From NCBI GenBank assembly GCA_015698045.1, contig BLAL01000036.1:310001-374000 (forward strand): a stretch of DNA of 64,000 nucleotides, read 5' to 3'. The number at the start of each line of letters is the position of its first letter. Positions within the stretch are counted from its first letter, which is position 1. The notes under the pieces were generated by a model, which saw only the letters and a list, made by a program, of their open reading frames with translations, did not search any database and was not told the DNA's origin. The stretch is from Rhizophagus clarus. Taxonomy: Eukaryota > Glomeromycota > Glomeromycetes > Glomerales > Glomeraceae. Positions 34,430 to 46,234 of this stretch are shown piece by piece. A program made the translations under genes and the position numbers.

Positions 34430-35415
34430 ATGCCTCGCCATACACATTCATGTCATTCCTACTATAACGTCTATTGGAACTGGGCTATGATGGACGAGCT
34501 GGTTGATATACGTCAAGACAGAAACTGCGCTTACCACAATATTAATGGTAGAAACTGCCATGATTTTTGGGACTCTGTTGCCAATAGGTTCATATGACTA
34601 ATATCTATAATTTCTTTAAGAAAGAATTTAAATTCAAATTAACCAATCCATTTAACACAGGTCGAAATTAGTTAAATGGGTATCAATAGGTTATCAATAG
34701 ATTATCAATCGGCTATCAATAGGCTACCCTATTGGTAGCCTATTGAACTTGCGCCATAATCCATCACCAATTAGGCAGGCTGATTGATAACCTATTGATA
34801 ACCTATTGATACCCTATTGATACCCTATTTAATAAAAATACCAATAGGATACTAATAGGTTATCAATAAGTTATCAATCGGCTACCAATCAGCCTGCCCG
34901 ATTGGTGATGGATTATGGCGTAAGTTCAATAGGCTACCAATAGGGTAGCTTATTGATAGCCGATTGATAACCTATTGATACTCTATTGATACCCTATTTA
35001 ACTAATTTCGACCTGTGTAATTGAATCAGAATAAATAAAATATTTCGTACGAGGGTTTCTGGGTAACAGTGCAGCCAAAAGTGGAGGAACCTCGTCAGGG
35101 ATTACCATGTAAGTAAATAAATAAAATTACATTCATATAAATTAAATGTATTTATCGAATATTCAAATTGATTTTGATATTTAGAACTATGTCCTTTATC
35201 GTAATCAAAACCCTAGGCGGCGGCTGTGGATGCGTACTGGTCAAAGATATTATCGTGAATTTAGAACGTGATTTTGAAAGAGGCCGGATAATTATACTAT
35301 AATAAAATTTATAATTAATATTTACGTTCATGTTTTAAATTTGATTAATTTGATCAATTTTAGTCATGCATGATGATCGTAAGAGAAGGAGAAACTTACT
35401 TACGTATCATAGAAG
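34430..35415 (+). pseudogene. Decayed Myb/SANT-like (trihelix-type) gene, paralogue of the hAT-borne copies
   Basis: Exon 1 (34430-34587) starts MPRHTHSCHSYYN and contains WNWAMMDELVDIRQDRN and FWDSVANR. Exon 2 near 35075-35110 has QCSQKWRNLVRDYH, the C-terminal helix of a Myb/SANT-like domain. Exon 3 (from about 35186) reads NYVLYRNQNPRRRLW and QRYYREFRT before two TGA codons that stand where the intact copy has CGA and TGG. The last exon (about 35363-35419) ends RRRNLLTYHRR. Donor AG|GTTCAT is shared with the intact paralogue. Intron 1 is interrupted by the MITE at 34656-35017. The 5' part of exon 2 does not keep frame. Confidence 0.7.
34656..35017. mobile_element. Foldback MITE with CACAGGTCGAA ends (CMC/CACTA-like)
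   Basis: A nearly self-complementary 362-bp unit: arms cacaggtcgaaattagttaa and ttaactaatttcgacctgtg, extended by pairing of ..gctaccctattggtagcc and ataatccatcaccaat segments across the centre. Flanked by TAA on both sides (3-bp duplication). The end motif CACAGGTCGAA matches the big CMC element at 46973-56755, whose transposase could have moved it. It sits in intron 1 of the decayed Myb/SANT-like gene. Confidence 0.8.
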
Positions 35416-36085
35416 ATAATTATTCTTATTTTTTTATTTATTAAGTGAGTAGCTAGGCCCAGTCCATACCAAATATCGGCTGGAGACTCACGTTTTTTTT
35501 GGACTGTGACTAAGGTTGCTTGCCGAAACCCATCTGGCCTAACGCGAAACGCCGAAACTCATACATAGTGCCGAAATGCCGAAATGCCGAAATGCCGAAA
35601 CTGCCGAAACTGCCGAAACTGTTTCGGCATTTCGGCATTTCGGCAGTTTCGGCAGTTTCGGCAGTTTCGGCATTTTGACATAGTTTCGGCATAAGTAATA
35701 CTAATATTTTAATAGAGTTTCGGCATATTTTCGTCATGTTAATAGTATCTGACAGATAAAAATTTATTTTTTAAAATTTAAATTATTTATTGTATTTATT
35801 ATACGTAATCCAATGATAAAAACTAGCAATTAAATTCAAATTTATCACTAAAGAAATAAAATCCCAGTTAAAAAAGTTCACCATTTTATTTTTATTTTAT
35901 TTAATTTTGATAAAAAAAAAAATATTGATACTTGTTCGCTACTATTTTAAAAAATAGTACCCAGGCTGTACGACGTGGACGTCAGTATCAATTCACAGCC
36001 CAAAAAAAATGTGAGTCTCCAGCCGATATTTGGTACGGACTGGGCCTAGCTACTCACTATAAAATAATATAATAAAATTAATAAA

Positions 36086-36787
36086 TTATCTTCGGTGACG
36101 ATACGTAGGTAGGTTTCTTGCCCTTCTACGATCGTGTCGCGTATCTAAAATAAATTGGTTAATTTAAGATGTGAATAAACTTTAATTATAGAAATTTTAT
36201 AATTACCTCGTCTTTCCCAAAATCTCGATCTAAATGTGCGATAATATCTTGCTCCGATACGCGACCATCTTCTTCCAGGGACACCGCTACGATAAAGGCA
36301 AAAACTCTAAATATCAAAAAACGAAATAATATTTAGTTAAATATTTTCAATTTTAAGCAAATATTTTTTTTTGCCATTATATTTTTCATACATGGTATTC
36401 CCTGAGAAGATTCCTCCATTTTTGGTGGCATCGTTGTGCCGTGAACCTCGAAGTTCTAAAATGACGATTTAGTCTGATTCAAACGAACGAATTAGTTGGA
36501 TTAAAGATAATAATTCTATTTTTAACATATTTTAACATATTAAATATTATACATATGAACCTTCTTGCGATTGACCTCCAGAATCTCGATCGATCTCTCC
36601 CGTATTCGTTATGAAATTCGTCATTTCTTCTTCTTCTTTCTTCCACCAAGTAATCGGTGTATTCATCGAACCATTGAATAGGACGAGAGTGGCGACGAGG
36701 CTGGCGATGGGGCTGGCGATGAGAGTGACGATGGGGCTGGCGATGAGAGTGACGATGGGACTGGCGATGAGAGTGACGATTGGGCAT
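36086..36787 (-). CDS. Myb/SANT-like basic protein carried by hAT, left copy
   Basis: Exons 36561-36787, 36392-36455, 36207-36306 and 36086-36144, the mirror of the right copy. A His/Arg/Ser/Pro repeat region (RHSHRQSHRHSHRQPHR) is followed by a trihelix-like domain with spaced tryptophans (WFDEY, RFWRSIARR, CHQKWRNLLREYH) and a basic tail. Coding differences from the right copy were not seen. See the right copy for detail. Confidence 0.7.
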
Positions 36788-37465
36788 ATTTACAAAATTA
36801 AGATGTGAGGAAAAACGCAAAAAGAATGAGATGAGTAAATCGTAAAATATCCTTTTATAAATAAAATTTGGACAATTCCTTTTTGTTCCCTTTCTTCAAA
36901 ATACTGATTTATTAGTTTGCATCATTAAATTTAAATATCATCCTTAAAATAATAAATCTTTGTTTATTCTCTTTGTTCTTAAAAAAAAATCATTTTTTTT
37001 AAAAAAAAATCGGAATATTTTGTACATCCCTTAAAAAAAAATAAAAAAATCAGTGCATAATACATACAATGTGATTTGTATAAAAAAGTCATCTTGCATC
37101 GTTAAACAAATACCGATATAAAATTACTAATCATCATCCCTGTGTGATAAAATTTAATTGTTAACTTCTTTCTCTTTCTTTAGAGCACACATTGAACACG
37201 AATCAACACAAATTTAACAAAATTTGGCTAAAACGAGCGAAATTTTACCAGAATTATCAGCACAAATCGAACACAAATCGAACACAAATTGAACAAGATC
37301 GAAAGAGTTCGTTTGCATCACGTCGGTGTTGTTTAAATTTCGTCACACAAAAATTTTTTAATTTAAACTCTTAAATAAATCAATATAATTATAAACTTAT
37401 TTACAAATTTACTTTATTAATAAAAGAATTATTGTTATAATGATTTCCTAAAAATAAAGAAAAAA

Positions 37466-39847
37466 TTATTCTTCTTCATCTACATCATCTACATCGATGA
37501 ATTCATTCAATAAATCCTCTACATTATAATCAAAATTTCCTCCCCCATCGCTTTCTTGTTCGCTTTCTTGCTCATCATCATTGCCATCATCTGTATTAAT
37601 TTTTTCGTATTCTTCTTCAGATTCATCTAAAATGTCGTCCGGGATCTCTCCAATTTCTTCAATTATTAATTTGTGTGACAAATCAACAAATTTATCGATC
37701 CATACATGTTCTATTAGGACAACACAATTATCTGAAGGAACTGTAATTTGATTAGGTAAACTTTCATTTGATAAAACATCACATTCATCATCATCATCAT
37801 TAGTTTCTGCCAGAGCCTCTGCAATTCGAATGTTCATTTCAGTTTCGCTAATACGAGTATCATTTTTTTCTATACCATAAAAACCAAGCTCTTTCTTAGC
37901 ATTGGACTTCCAATGCATGATCATTTTAGCCATGGATTCTAGTCAACTTATATTCAAATTTAAACGCCGATCATTAAATAGCCAGCCAAGTGTTGAGAAT
38001 CCTCGTTCGCAACTTGCGGAATTTGGACAAATCGCTAATAGATGGCGAGCGACTCTTGGGAGGCTGTTCGGTCGAGGGTCAGTATCGATCAAATTCCACC
38101 AATTTAGAGGATCGTCTAGAGAACAAGATTCATCAAGATCAAAGGGTGGTTTATTATCACGGTAGTCCTTAATTTGCTCGCATAGAGCCCTGGATTCTTT
38201 AAGATCAAATCCTAACCTTTTACCAATTGTAGTAGCGCACCTCACGATCCTTGAATAAGCTTTGGCTGTGAGAGGCTTACTCCTAAATCGGGGATCTAGG
38301 AAAAAGCAGGTTATATATTTGTCATCATTGAACTCTTTGAATCTTTCGTTCATCACGTTGAAACAATGGTTACGGAAGTTTTGATTAAATGATTTGGGTA
38401 ATTGTTTCAAAACTGCTGATAGTCTTATCAAACTTAAAAAACAATCTCCAAGCGTCGCTGATCTTGATTCTAAAGCCAAGACGGCTTTTCTCAATGGATT
38501 TAAAACGAATGAAAGAATTCGTAAATCGGAAAAAAAATTCCGTGTTTGGATAACACGTTTGACCTTATCGTTCAACAAATTACTTTCATTAGTAATAATT
38601 TGTTCTAGTACTGGTTCCAACCTAATTACCGAATCTACTGATTCGCTAGCCGTTGTCCATCGCGTCTTACAATATAACTTAATGCCTCCTCCATGAATAC
38701 TATTCTCTTTGATGAGTTGTGTGAGTTTGGCTCCAGCTTGATGGGAATTTTTAAAAAATGAAGCTAATGTATTAACTTTTCGTAATAAACGATCTCCAAA
38801 ACTTTCTTTAAGTATATCACACGCGATAAGATTGACCGCATGTGCTATACATCGTACGTTTTCGATGTTAGGGTATTTCTCTTCAATAATTTTGCGTGCA
38901 TTCCGAACGTTTGAGGCATTATCGGACACAATAGCCGATATTTTATTCGGGCCGATCCTTTCAATTATTTCTCCAATCACTTCGGCTACGTAATTACCTG
39001 TATGCGAATGTTCTGACAAATCTTGAAGTTTATACAAATACTCTTCTCTCGACGGAGTCATAATAACAAAATTCCATATAGAACGATGAGTGGGGGACGT
39101 CCAACCATCGAACGCTAAATTATATTAATATTAATATTATTACTTAAAAACACATTAAGAATATTGTTTTAAAAAAGTATAAAAAAAGTATCAAAAACCT
39201 AAAGTCAAATTAGCTCCATTTTCAATGACGGATGTGACAGTTGAGTTCACCATTGATAATTCCCGCTCAAGTAACTGATCTGACAAAAATTCTCTGGTTG
39301 GCAGCTCATACGAAGAATTAAGCTCCTTTACAAAGTTAATAAAAAAAGGGTGCTCGACTATCCGGAATGAAATACCACATGCAACGAAAAATTTAGCCAA
39401 GGCACGATTAATCCTAGTTACTCTACCATCAGGAATTTTTGTGGAATCATGGTAGTCTGTAATATTTAACTGATTACTCCCAACAATTTTTCTTTTTTTA
39501 TTAACTTTATCTTCACGCTCTAATATTTTATTCAAATATTTTCTAACAATGGGTCCTGGAGCTTCCGAGCAGTGGTTCGCAAAGTGCTCTTCAAGTTTTG
39601 ATATATCACCTCGTGACCATGAAAAATTACAATATTTACAAGTGGCATGATATTTTCCTGAACCAACGGGATTTCCTCTAATAGCATCCTCCCAGGTAGA
39701 GCTGGGAGGCCTACCACCTTTATTTTTATTTTTTTCTAAGTCTAAAGTGCTGGTCATATTGAAATGTGTATAAAGTTTTTTTATTTTGTACGTGTTTAAG
39801 TAAAAAAAGTAATGCAAGGCAAACACGAAGTAATTTAAAAAATCCAT
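37466..39847 (-). pseudogene. hAT transposase, left copy, with one premature stop
   Basis: Exons 39199-39847 and 37466-39114 mirror the right copy. TGA at 37943-37945 replaces the CGA (Arg) found in the right copy at 43784-43786, within the C-terminal hATC dimerisation block (LNLNIS* instead of LNLNISRLES). This removes the last part of that domain and the acidic tail. All else appears intact, so it is a very recent inactivation by C-to-T at a CpG. Confidence 0.9.
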
Positions 39848-40284
39848 AACAGATAATCATATGATTTGGTTCAAATTTCAAGGTATAGCCGTAACAGTTG
39901 GGGATTATAACAGTAAAATGATAAATAAAAAAAGGAGTTAAAGGAGTTAAAGGACGAAAAGTAACTGATTATCTTTGATATTAATGATGTCAGATCATTT
40001 CCTGAATGACCGTCAGATATGATTGGTTGTGTGTCATGTGGTGGCTGAATTTTATTTTGTTACACTAATTACATTATTAGAAAAATGAAACTATGCCGAA
40101 ACTATATTAAAGTATTAATATATATTATGCCGAAACTATGCCAAAATGCCAAAACTGTTTCGGCATTTCGGCAGTTTCGGCAGTTTCGGCATTTCGGCAT
40201 TTTTGGCTGCTTGCCGAAACCTAGTTTCGCCAGTTTCGGCAGTTTTGGCATGCCGAAACTCACTAGTTTCGGCAAGCAACCTTA

Positions 40285-41444
40285 ATCTCATATGATGAAA
40301 AAATATTCATAAGCACTACTGCTACCCTGAGATTGATTAACAGTAGAATACAATCTGATAATTTTAGATTTCAATGTAGTTAAACTATTAAATGTATCTA
40401 TTATATTATTCTCACTTGTGAGAATGATCTCAAGTTTCCTCTTTTGAAAATTTTTTTAATTTGATGATGTATACCAAGCAAAGTTAGAGGGATAATATTA
40501 ATAACATTTTTGAATAAGGACAGAAAATAATATAAACTTTACACTGATATGTTAATGTTGTGTTATCAATAATTTTCTCATAATATAAATATTTTCTGAT
40601 TTGATATAATGTCATCAGGAAATTTTATAGGGTGAAAAATTGTGTAAGTTTACGATTTTGTAAGTTTATGATAGTTTATGGCATAATATTTCAAAAAATT
40701 TCAAAATATTACATAAGTTTACAATTTCGTAAGATTCATGTGATATTACGGTCAAAATATTACGCAAGTTTTCAATATCATAAGATTTATGCAATATTAC
40801 GGTCAAAATATTTCAAAAATTTATGAGACTGTAAATCTGCGTAATATTACAATTGAAATATTTCAAAAATTTACAAAACTGTAAACCTGCGTAATATTAC
40901 AGTTAAAATATTTTGAAAATTTATGAGACTATAAACCTGCGTAATATTACAGTTGAAATATTTCAAAAATTTACGAGACTGTAAACCTGCGTAATATTAC
41001 AGTTAAAATATTTTGAAAATTTATGAGACTGTAAACCTGCGTAATATTACAGTTGAAATATTTCAAAAATTTATAAGACTGTAAACCTGCGTAATATTAC
41101 GGTTAAAATATTTTGAAAATTTACGAAATTGTAAACCTGCATAATATTACTATTCGATCGTTAAAGCTGCGTATGCAGTAGAACGTATACAAGGGGCATG
41201 TGATACTATTAAATAATTAAAAATAATATAAACACCTTTTCTTTCCTTTTCTTTTAAATTTGGGAAAGCAAATTTATTTTTATTTACAATTTTTTTATTA
41301 TTTATAATTTTTATGTTAAAAATTAAAGTAAATTCTAATTTTTATTATAACTTAATAAAAAAATACACATTTGATACTTGTTCGCTACTATTTTATAAAA
41401 TAGTACCCAGGCTGTATGACATGAACGTCAATATCAGTCACAGT
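40285..41444. other. 1.16-kb spacer between inverted hAT copies, inverted relative to its ancestral order
   Basis: No gene. 40611-40640 has the catcaggaaattttatag word; 40700-41150 is a tandem array of a 50-bp unit (gtaatattacagttgaaata followed by tttcaaaaatttacgagact). At its right end the reverse complement (actgtgactgatattgacgt) continues the sequence that stops at 35510, as shown by the related uninterrupted sequence at about 45715-45800. See findings for the inversion argument. Confidence 0.8.
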
Positions 41445-41881
41445 TAAGGTTGCTTGCCGAAACTAGTGAGTTTCGGCATGCCAAAACTGCCGAAACTGGC
41501 GAAACTAGGTTTCGGCAAGCAGCCAAAAATGCCGAAATGCCGAAACTGCCGAAACTGCCGAAATGCCGAAACAGTTTTGGCATTTTGGCATAGTTTCGGC
41601 ATAATATATATTAATACTTTAATATAGTTTCGGCATAGTTTCATTTTTCTAATAATGTAATTAGTGTAACAAAATAAAATTCAGCCACCACATGACACAC
41701 AACCAATCATATCTGACGGTCATTCAGGAAATGATCTGACATCATTAATATCAAAGATAATCAGTTACTTTTCGTCCTTTAACTCCTTTAACTCCTTTTT
41801 TTATTTATCATTTTACTGTTATAATCCCCAACTGTTACGGCTATACCTTGAAATTTGAACCAAATCATATGATTATCTGTT

Positions 41882-44263
41882 ATGGATTTTTTAAATTACT
41901 TCGTGTTTGCCTTGCATTACTTTTTTTACTTAAACACGTACAAAATAAAAAAACTTTATACACATTTCAATATGACCAGCACTTTAGACTTAGAAAAAAA
42001 TAAAAATAAAGGTGGTAGGCCTCCCAGCTCTACCTGGGAGGATGCTATTAGAGGAAATCCCGTTGGTTCAGGAAAATATCATGCCACTTGTAAATATTGT
42101 AATTTTTCATGGTCACGAGGTGATATATCAAAACTTGAAGAGCACTTTGCGAACCACTGCTCGGAAGCTCCAGGACCCATTGTTAGAAAATATTTGAATA
42201 AAATATTAGAGCGTGAAGATAAAGTTAATAAAAAAAGAAAAATTGTTGGGAGTAATCAGTTAAATATTACAGACTACCATGATTCCACAAAAATTCCTGA
42301 TGGTAGAGTAACTAGGATTAATCGTGCCTTGGCTAAATTTTTCGTTGCATGTGGTATTTCATTCCGGATAGTCGAGCACCCTTTTTTTATTAACTTTGTA
42401 AAGGAGCTTAATTCTTCGTATGAGCTGCCAACCAGAGAATTTTTGTCAGATCAGTTACTTGAGCGGGAATTATCAATGGTGAACTCAACTGTCACATCCG
42501 TCATTGAAAATGGAGCTAATTTGACTTTAGGTTTTTGATACTTTTTTTATACTTTTTTAAAACAATATTCTTAATGTGTTTTTAAGTAATAATATTAATA
42601 TTAATATAATTTAGCGTTCGATGGTTGGACGTCCCCCACTCATCGTTCTATATGGAATTTTGTTATTATGACTCCGTCGAGAGAAGAGTATTTGTATAAA
42701 CTTCAAGATTTGTCAGAACATTCGCATACAGGTAATTACGTAGCCGAAGTGATTGGAGAAATAATTGAAAGGATCGGCCCGAATAAAATATCGGCTATTG
42801 TGTCTGATAATGCCTCAAACGTTCGGAATGCACGCAAAATTATTGAAGAGAAATACCCTAACATCGAAAACGTACGATGTATAGCACATGCGGTCAATCT
42901 TATCGCGTGTGATATACTTAAAGAAAGTTTTGGAGATCGTTTATTACGAAAAGTTAATACATTAGCTTCATTTTTTAAAAATTCCCATCAAGCTGGAGCC
43001 AAACTCACACAACTCATCAAAGAGAATAGTATTCATGGAGGAGGCATTAAGTTATATTGTAAGACGCGATGGACAACGGCTAGCGAATCAGTAGATTCGG
43101 TAATTAGGTTGGAACCAGTACTAGAACAAATTATTACTAATGAAAGTAATTTGTTGAACGATAAGGTCAAACGTGTTATCCAAACACGGAATTTTTTTTC
43201 CGATTTACGAATTCTTTCATTCGTTTTAAATCCATTGAGAAAAGCCGTCTTGGCTTTAGAATCAAGATCAGCGACGCTTGGAGATTGTTTTTTAAGTTTG
43301 ATAAGACTATCAGCAGTTTTGAAACAATTACCCAAATCATTTAATCAAAACTTCCGTAACCATTGTTTCAACGTGATGAACGAAAGATTCAAAGAGTTCA
43401 ATGATGACAAATATATAACCTGCTTTTTCCTAGATCCCCGATTTAGGAGTAAGCCTCTCACAGCCAAAGCTTATTCAAGGATCGTGAGGTGCGCTACTAC
43501 AATTGGTAAAAGGTTAGGATTTGATCTTAAAGAATCCAGGGCTCTATGCGAGCAAATTAAGGACTACCGTGATAATAAACCACCCTTTGATCTTGATGAA
43601 TCTTGTTCTCTAGACGATCCTCTAAATTGGTGGAATTTGATCGATACTGACCCTCGACCGAACAGCCTCCCAAGAGTCGCTCGCCATCTATTAGCGATTT
43701 GTCCAAATTCCGCAAGTTGCGAACGAGGATTCTCAACACTTGGCTGGCTATTTAATGATCGGCGTTTAAATTTGAATATAAGTCGACTAGAATCCATGGC
43801 TAAAATGATCATGCATTGGAAGTCCAATGCTAAGAAAGAGCTTGGTTTTTATGGTATAGAAAAAAATGATACTCGTATTAGCGAAACTGAAATGAACATT
43901 CGAATTGCAGAGGCTCTGGCAGAAACTAATGATGATGATGATGAATGTGATGTTTTATCAAATGAAAGTTTACCTAATCAAATTACAGTTCCTTCAGATA
44001 ATTGTGTTGTCCTAATAGAACATGTATGGATCGATAAATTTGTTGATTTGTCACACAAATTAATAATTGAAGAAATTGGAGAGATCCCGGACGACATTTT
44101 AGATGAATCTGAAGAAGAATACGAAAAAATTAATACAGATGATGGCAATGATGATGAGCAAGAAAGCGAACAAGAAAGCGATGGGGGAGGAAATTTTGAT
44201 TATAATGTAGAGGATTTATTGAATGAATTCATCGATGTAGATGATGTAGATGAAGAAGAATAA
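41882..44263 (+). CDS. hAT transposase with BED zinc finger
   Basis: Two exons (41882-42530, 42615-44263) joined by an 84-nt GT-AG intron give about 765 residues; the join restores the hAT motif LAFDGWTSPTHRSIWNFVIM. A BED finger lies at C70, C73, H88, H92/C93 (CKYCNFSW..LEEHFANHC). Then comes the RNase-H core with VSDNASNVRNA and CIAHAVNLIACD (the conserved C-AH--NL motif), the CKTRWTTASESVDSV block, and a C-terminal hATC domain (HLLAICPNSASCERGFSTLG). A long Asp/Glu-rich tail ends the protein. The ATG at 41972 (MTSTLDLEK) may be the true start, since the first 30 residues are hydrophobic and unlike the family. The enzyme cuts and pastes the element, leaving 8-bp duplications. Confidence 0.93.
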
Positions 44264-44941
44264 TTTTTTCTTTATTTTTAGGAAATCATTATAACAATAA
44301 TTCTTTTATTAATAAAGTAAATTTGTAAATAAGTTTATAATTATATTGATTTATTTAAGAGTTTAAATTAAAAAATTTTTGTGTGACGAAATTTAAACAA
44401 CACCGACGTGATGCAAACGAACTCTTTCGATCTTGTTCAATTTGTGTTCGATTTGTGTTCGATTTGTGCTGATAATTCTGGTAAAATTTCGCTCGTTTTA
44501 GCCAAATTTTGTTAAATTTGTGTTGATTCGTGTTCAATGTGTGCTCTAAAGAAAGAGAAAGAAGTTAACAATTAAATTTTATCACACAGGGATGATGATT
44601 AGTAATTTTATATCGGTATTTGTTTAACGATGCAAGATGACTTTTTTATACAAATCACATTGTATGTATTATGCACTGATTTTTTTATTTTTTTTTAAGG
44701 GATGTACAAAATATTCCGATTTTTTTTTAAAAAAAATGATTTTTTTTTAAGAACAAAGAGAATAAACAAAGATTTATTATTTTAAGGATGATATTTAAAT
44801 TTAATGATGCAAACTAATAAATCAGTATTTTGAAGAAAGGGAACAAAAAGGAATTGTCCAAATTTTATTTATAAAAGGATATTTTACGATTTACTCATCT
44901 CATTCTTTTTGCGTTTTTCCTCACATCTTAATTTTGTAAAT

Positions 44942-45642
44942 ATGCCCAATCGTCACTCTCATCGCCAGTCCCATCGTCACTCTCATCGCCAGCCCCATCG
45001 TCACTCTCATCGCCAGCCCCATCGCCAGCCTCGTCGCCACTCTCGTCCTATTCAATGGTTCGATGAATACACCGATTACTTGGTGGAAGAAAGAAGAAGA
45101 AGAAATGACGAATTTCATAACGAATACGGGAGAGATCGATCGAGATTCTGGAGGTCAATCGCAAGAAGGTTCATATGTATAATATTTAATATGTTAAAAT
45201 ATGTTAAAAATAGAATTATTATCTTTAATCCAACTAATTCGTTCGTTTGAATCAGACTAAATCGTCATTTTAGAACTTCGAGGTTCACGGCACAACGATG
45301 CCACCAAAAATGGAGGAATCTTCTCAGGGAATACCATGTATGAAAAATATAATGGCAAAAAAAATATTTGCTTAAAATTGAAAATATTTAACTAAATATT
45401 ATTTCGTTTTTTGATATTTAGAGTTTTTGCCTTTATCGTAGCGGTGTCCCTGGAAGAAGATGGTCGCGTATCGGAGCAAGATATTATCGCACATTTAGAT
45501 CGAGATTTTGGGAAAGACGAGGTAATTATAAAATTTCTATAATTAAAGTTTATTCACATCTTAAATTAACCAATTTATTTTAGATACGCGACACGATCGT
45601 AGAAGGGCAAGAAACCTACCTACGTATCGTCACCGAAGATAA
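44942..45642 (+). CDS. Myb/SANT-like (trihelix-type) basic protein carried by the hAT element
   Basis: Exons 44942-45168, 45274-45337, 45422-45521 and 45584-45642 sum to 450 nt, giving 149 residues. The N-terminus is a repeat of RHSHRQSH/RQPHR units (codons cat-cgc-cag-ccc). A helical domain follows: WFDEYTDYLVEERRRR, then FWRSIARR, then, across the first splice, RCHQKWRNLLREYH. This tryptophan-spaced pattern is that of Myb/SANT-like DNA-binding domains. The C-terminal half is very basic (GRRWSRIGARYYRTFRSRFW, ending PTYRHRR). First ATG chosen. A separate Myb/SANT gene is typical of PIF/Harbinger elements, not of hAT, so its presence here is unusual. It may bind the subterminal GCCGAAAC repeats (inference). 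Confidence 0.75.
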
Positions 45643-46234
45643 TTTATTAATTTTATTATATTATTTTATAGTGAGTAGCTAGGCCCAGTCCGTACCAAAT
45701 ATCGGCTGGAGACTCACATTTTTTTTGGGCTGTGAATTGATACTGACGTCCACGTCGTACAGCCTGGGTACTATTTTTTAAAATAGTAGCGAACAAGTAT
45801 CAATATTTTTTTTTTTATCAAAATTAAATAAAATAAAAATAAAATGGTGAACTTTTTTAACTGGGATTTTATTTCTTTAGTGATAAATTTGAATTTAATT
45901 GCTAGTTTTTATCATTGGATTACGTATAATAAATACAATAAATAATTTAAATTTTAAAAAATAAATTTTTATCTGTCAGATACTATTAACATGACGAAAA
46001 TATGCCGAAACTCTATTAAAATATTAGTATTACTTATGCCGAAACTATGTCAAAATGCCGAAACTGCCGAAACTGCCGAAACTGCCGAAACTGCCGAAAT
46101 GCCGAAATGCCGAAACAGTTTCGGCAGTTTTGGCAGTTTCGGCATTTCGGCATTTCGGCATTTCGGCACTATGTATGAGTTTCGGCATTTCGCGTTAGGC
46201 CAGATGGGTTTCGGCAAGCAACCTTATATGAGAT

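Larger units (their letters stand above)
35511..40284 (-). mobile_element. BED-hAT element, left copy (4,774 bp, minus orientation)
   Basis: Ends TAAGGTTGCTTGCCGAAAC / GTTTCGGCAAGCAACCTTA, with subterminal clusters of GCCGAAAC/GCCGAAAT in direct and inverted order. Contains a transposase gene (39847-37466) and a Myb/SANT-like gene (36787-36086) on the minus strand. Almost identical to the right copy; differences I can see are one nonsense change, one fewer 9-bp GCCGAAACT unit, one T-run length change and a few substitutions. Left flank ACTGTGAC, right flank ATCTCATA, which are not a duplication of each other. Confidence 0.93.
41445..46226 (+). mobile_element. BED-hAT element, right copy (4,782 bp, plus orientation), apparently intact
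   Basis: Same termini as the left copy, reading TAAGGTTGCTTGCCGAAAC inward from 41445. Two genes on the plus strand: transposase (41882-44263) and Myb/SANT-like (44942-45642). Flanks are GTCACAGT (left) and TATGAGAT (right). Subterminal GCCGAAAC words could bind transposase or the Myb/SANT-like product. The intact transposase makes this the likely autonomous copy of the family, with the 235-bp MITE at 58920 as a short relative. Confidence 0.93.

Noticed and set aside
36611-36808. Protein with repeated GLAMRVTM units
   Set aside because: Antisense shadow of the His/Arg repeat of the Myb/SANT-like gene; the mirrored frame occurs at 44921-45118.
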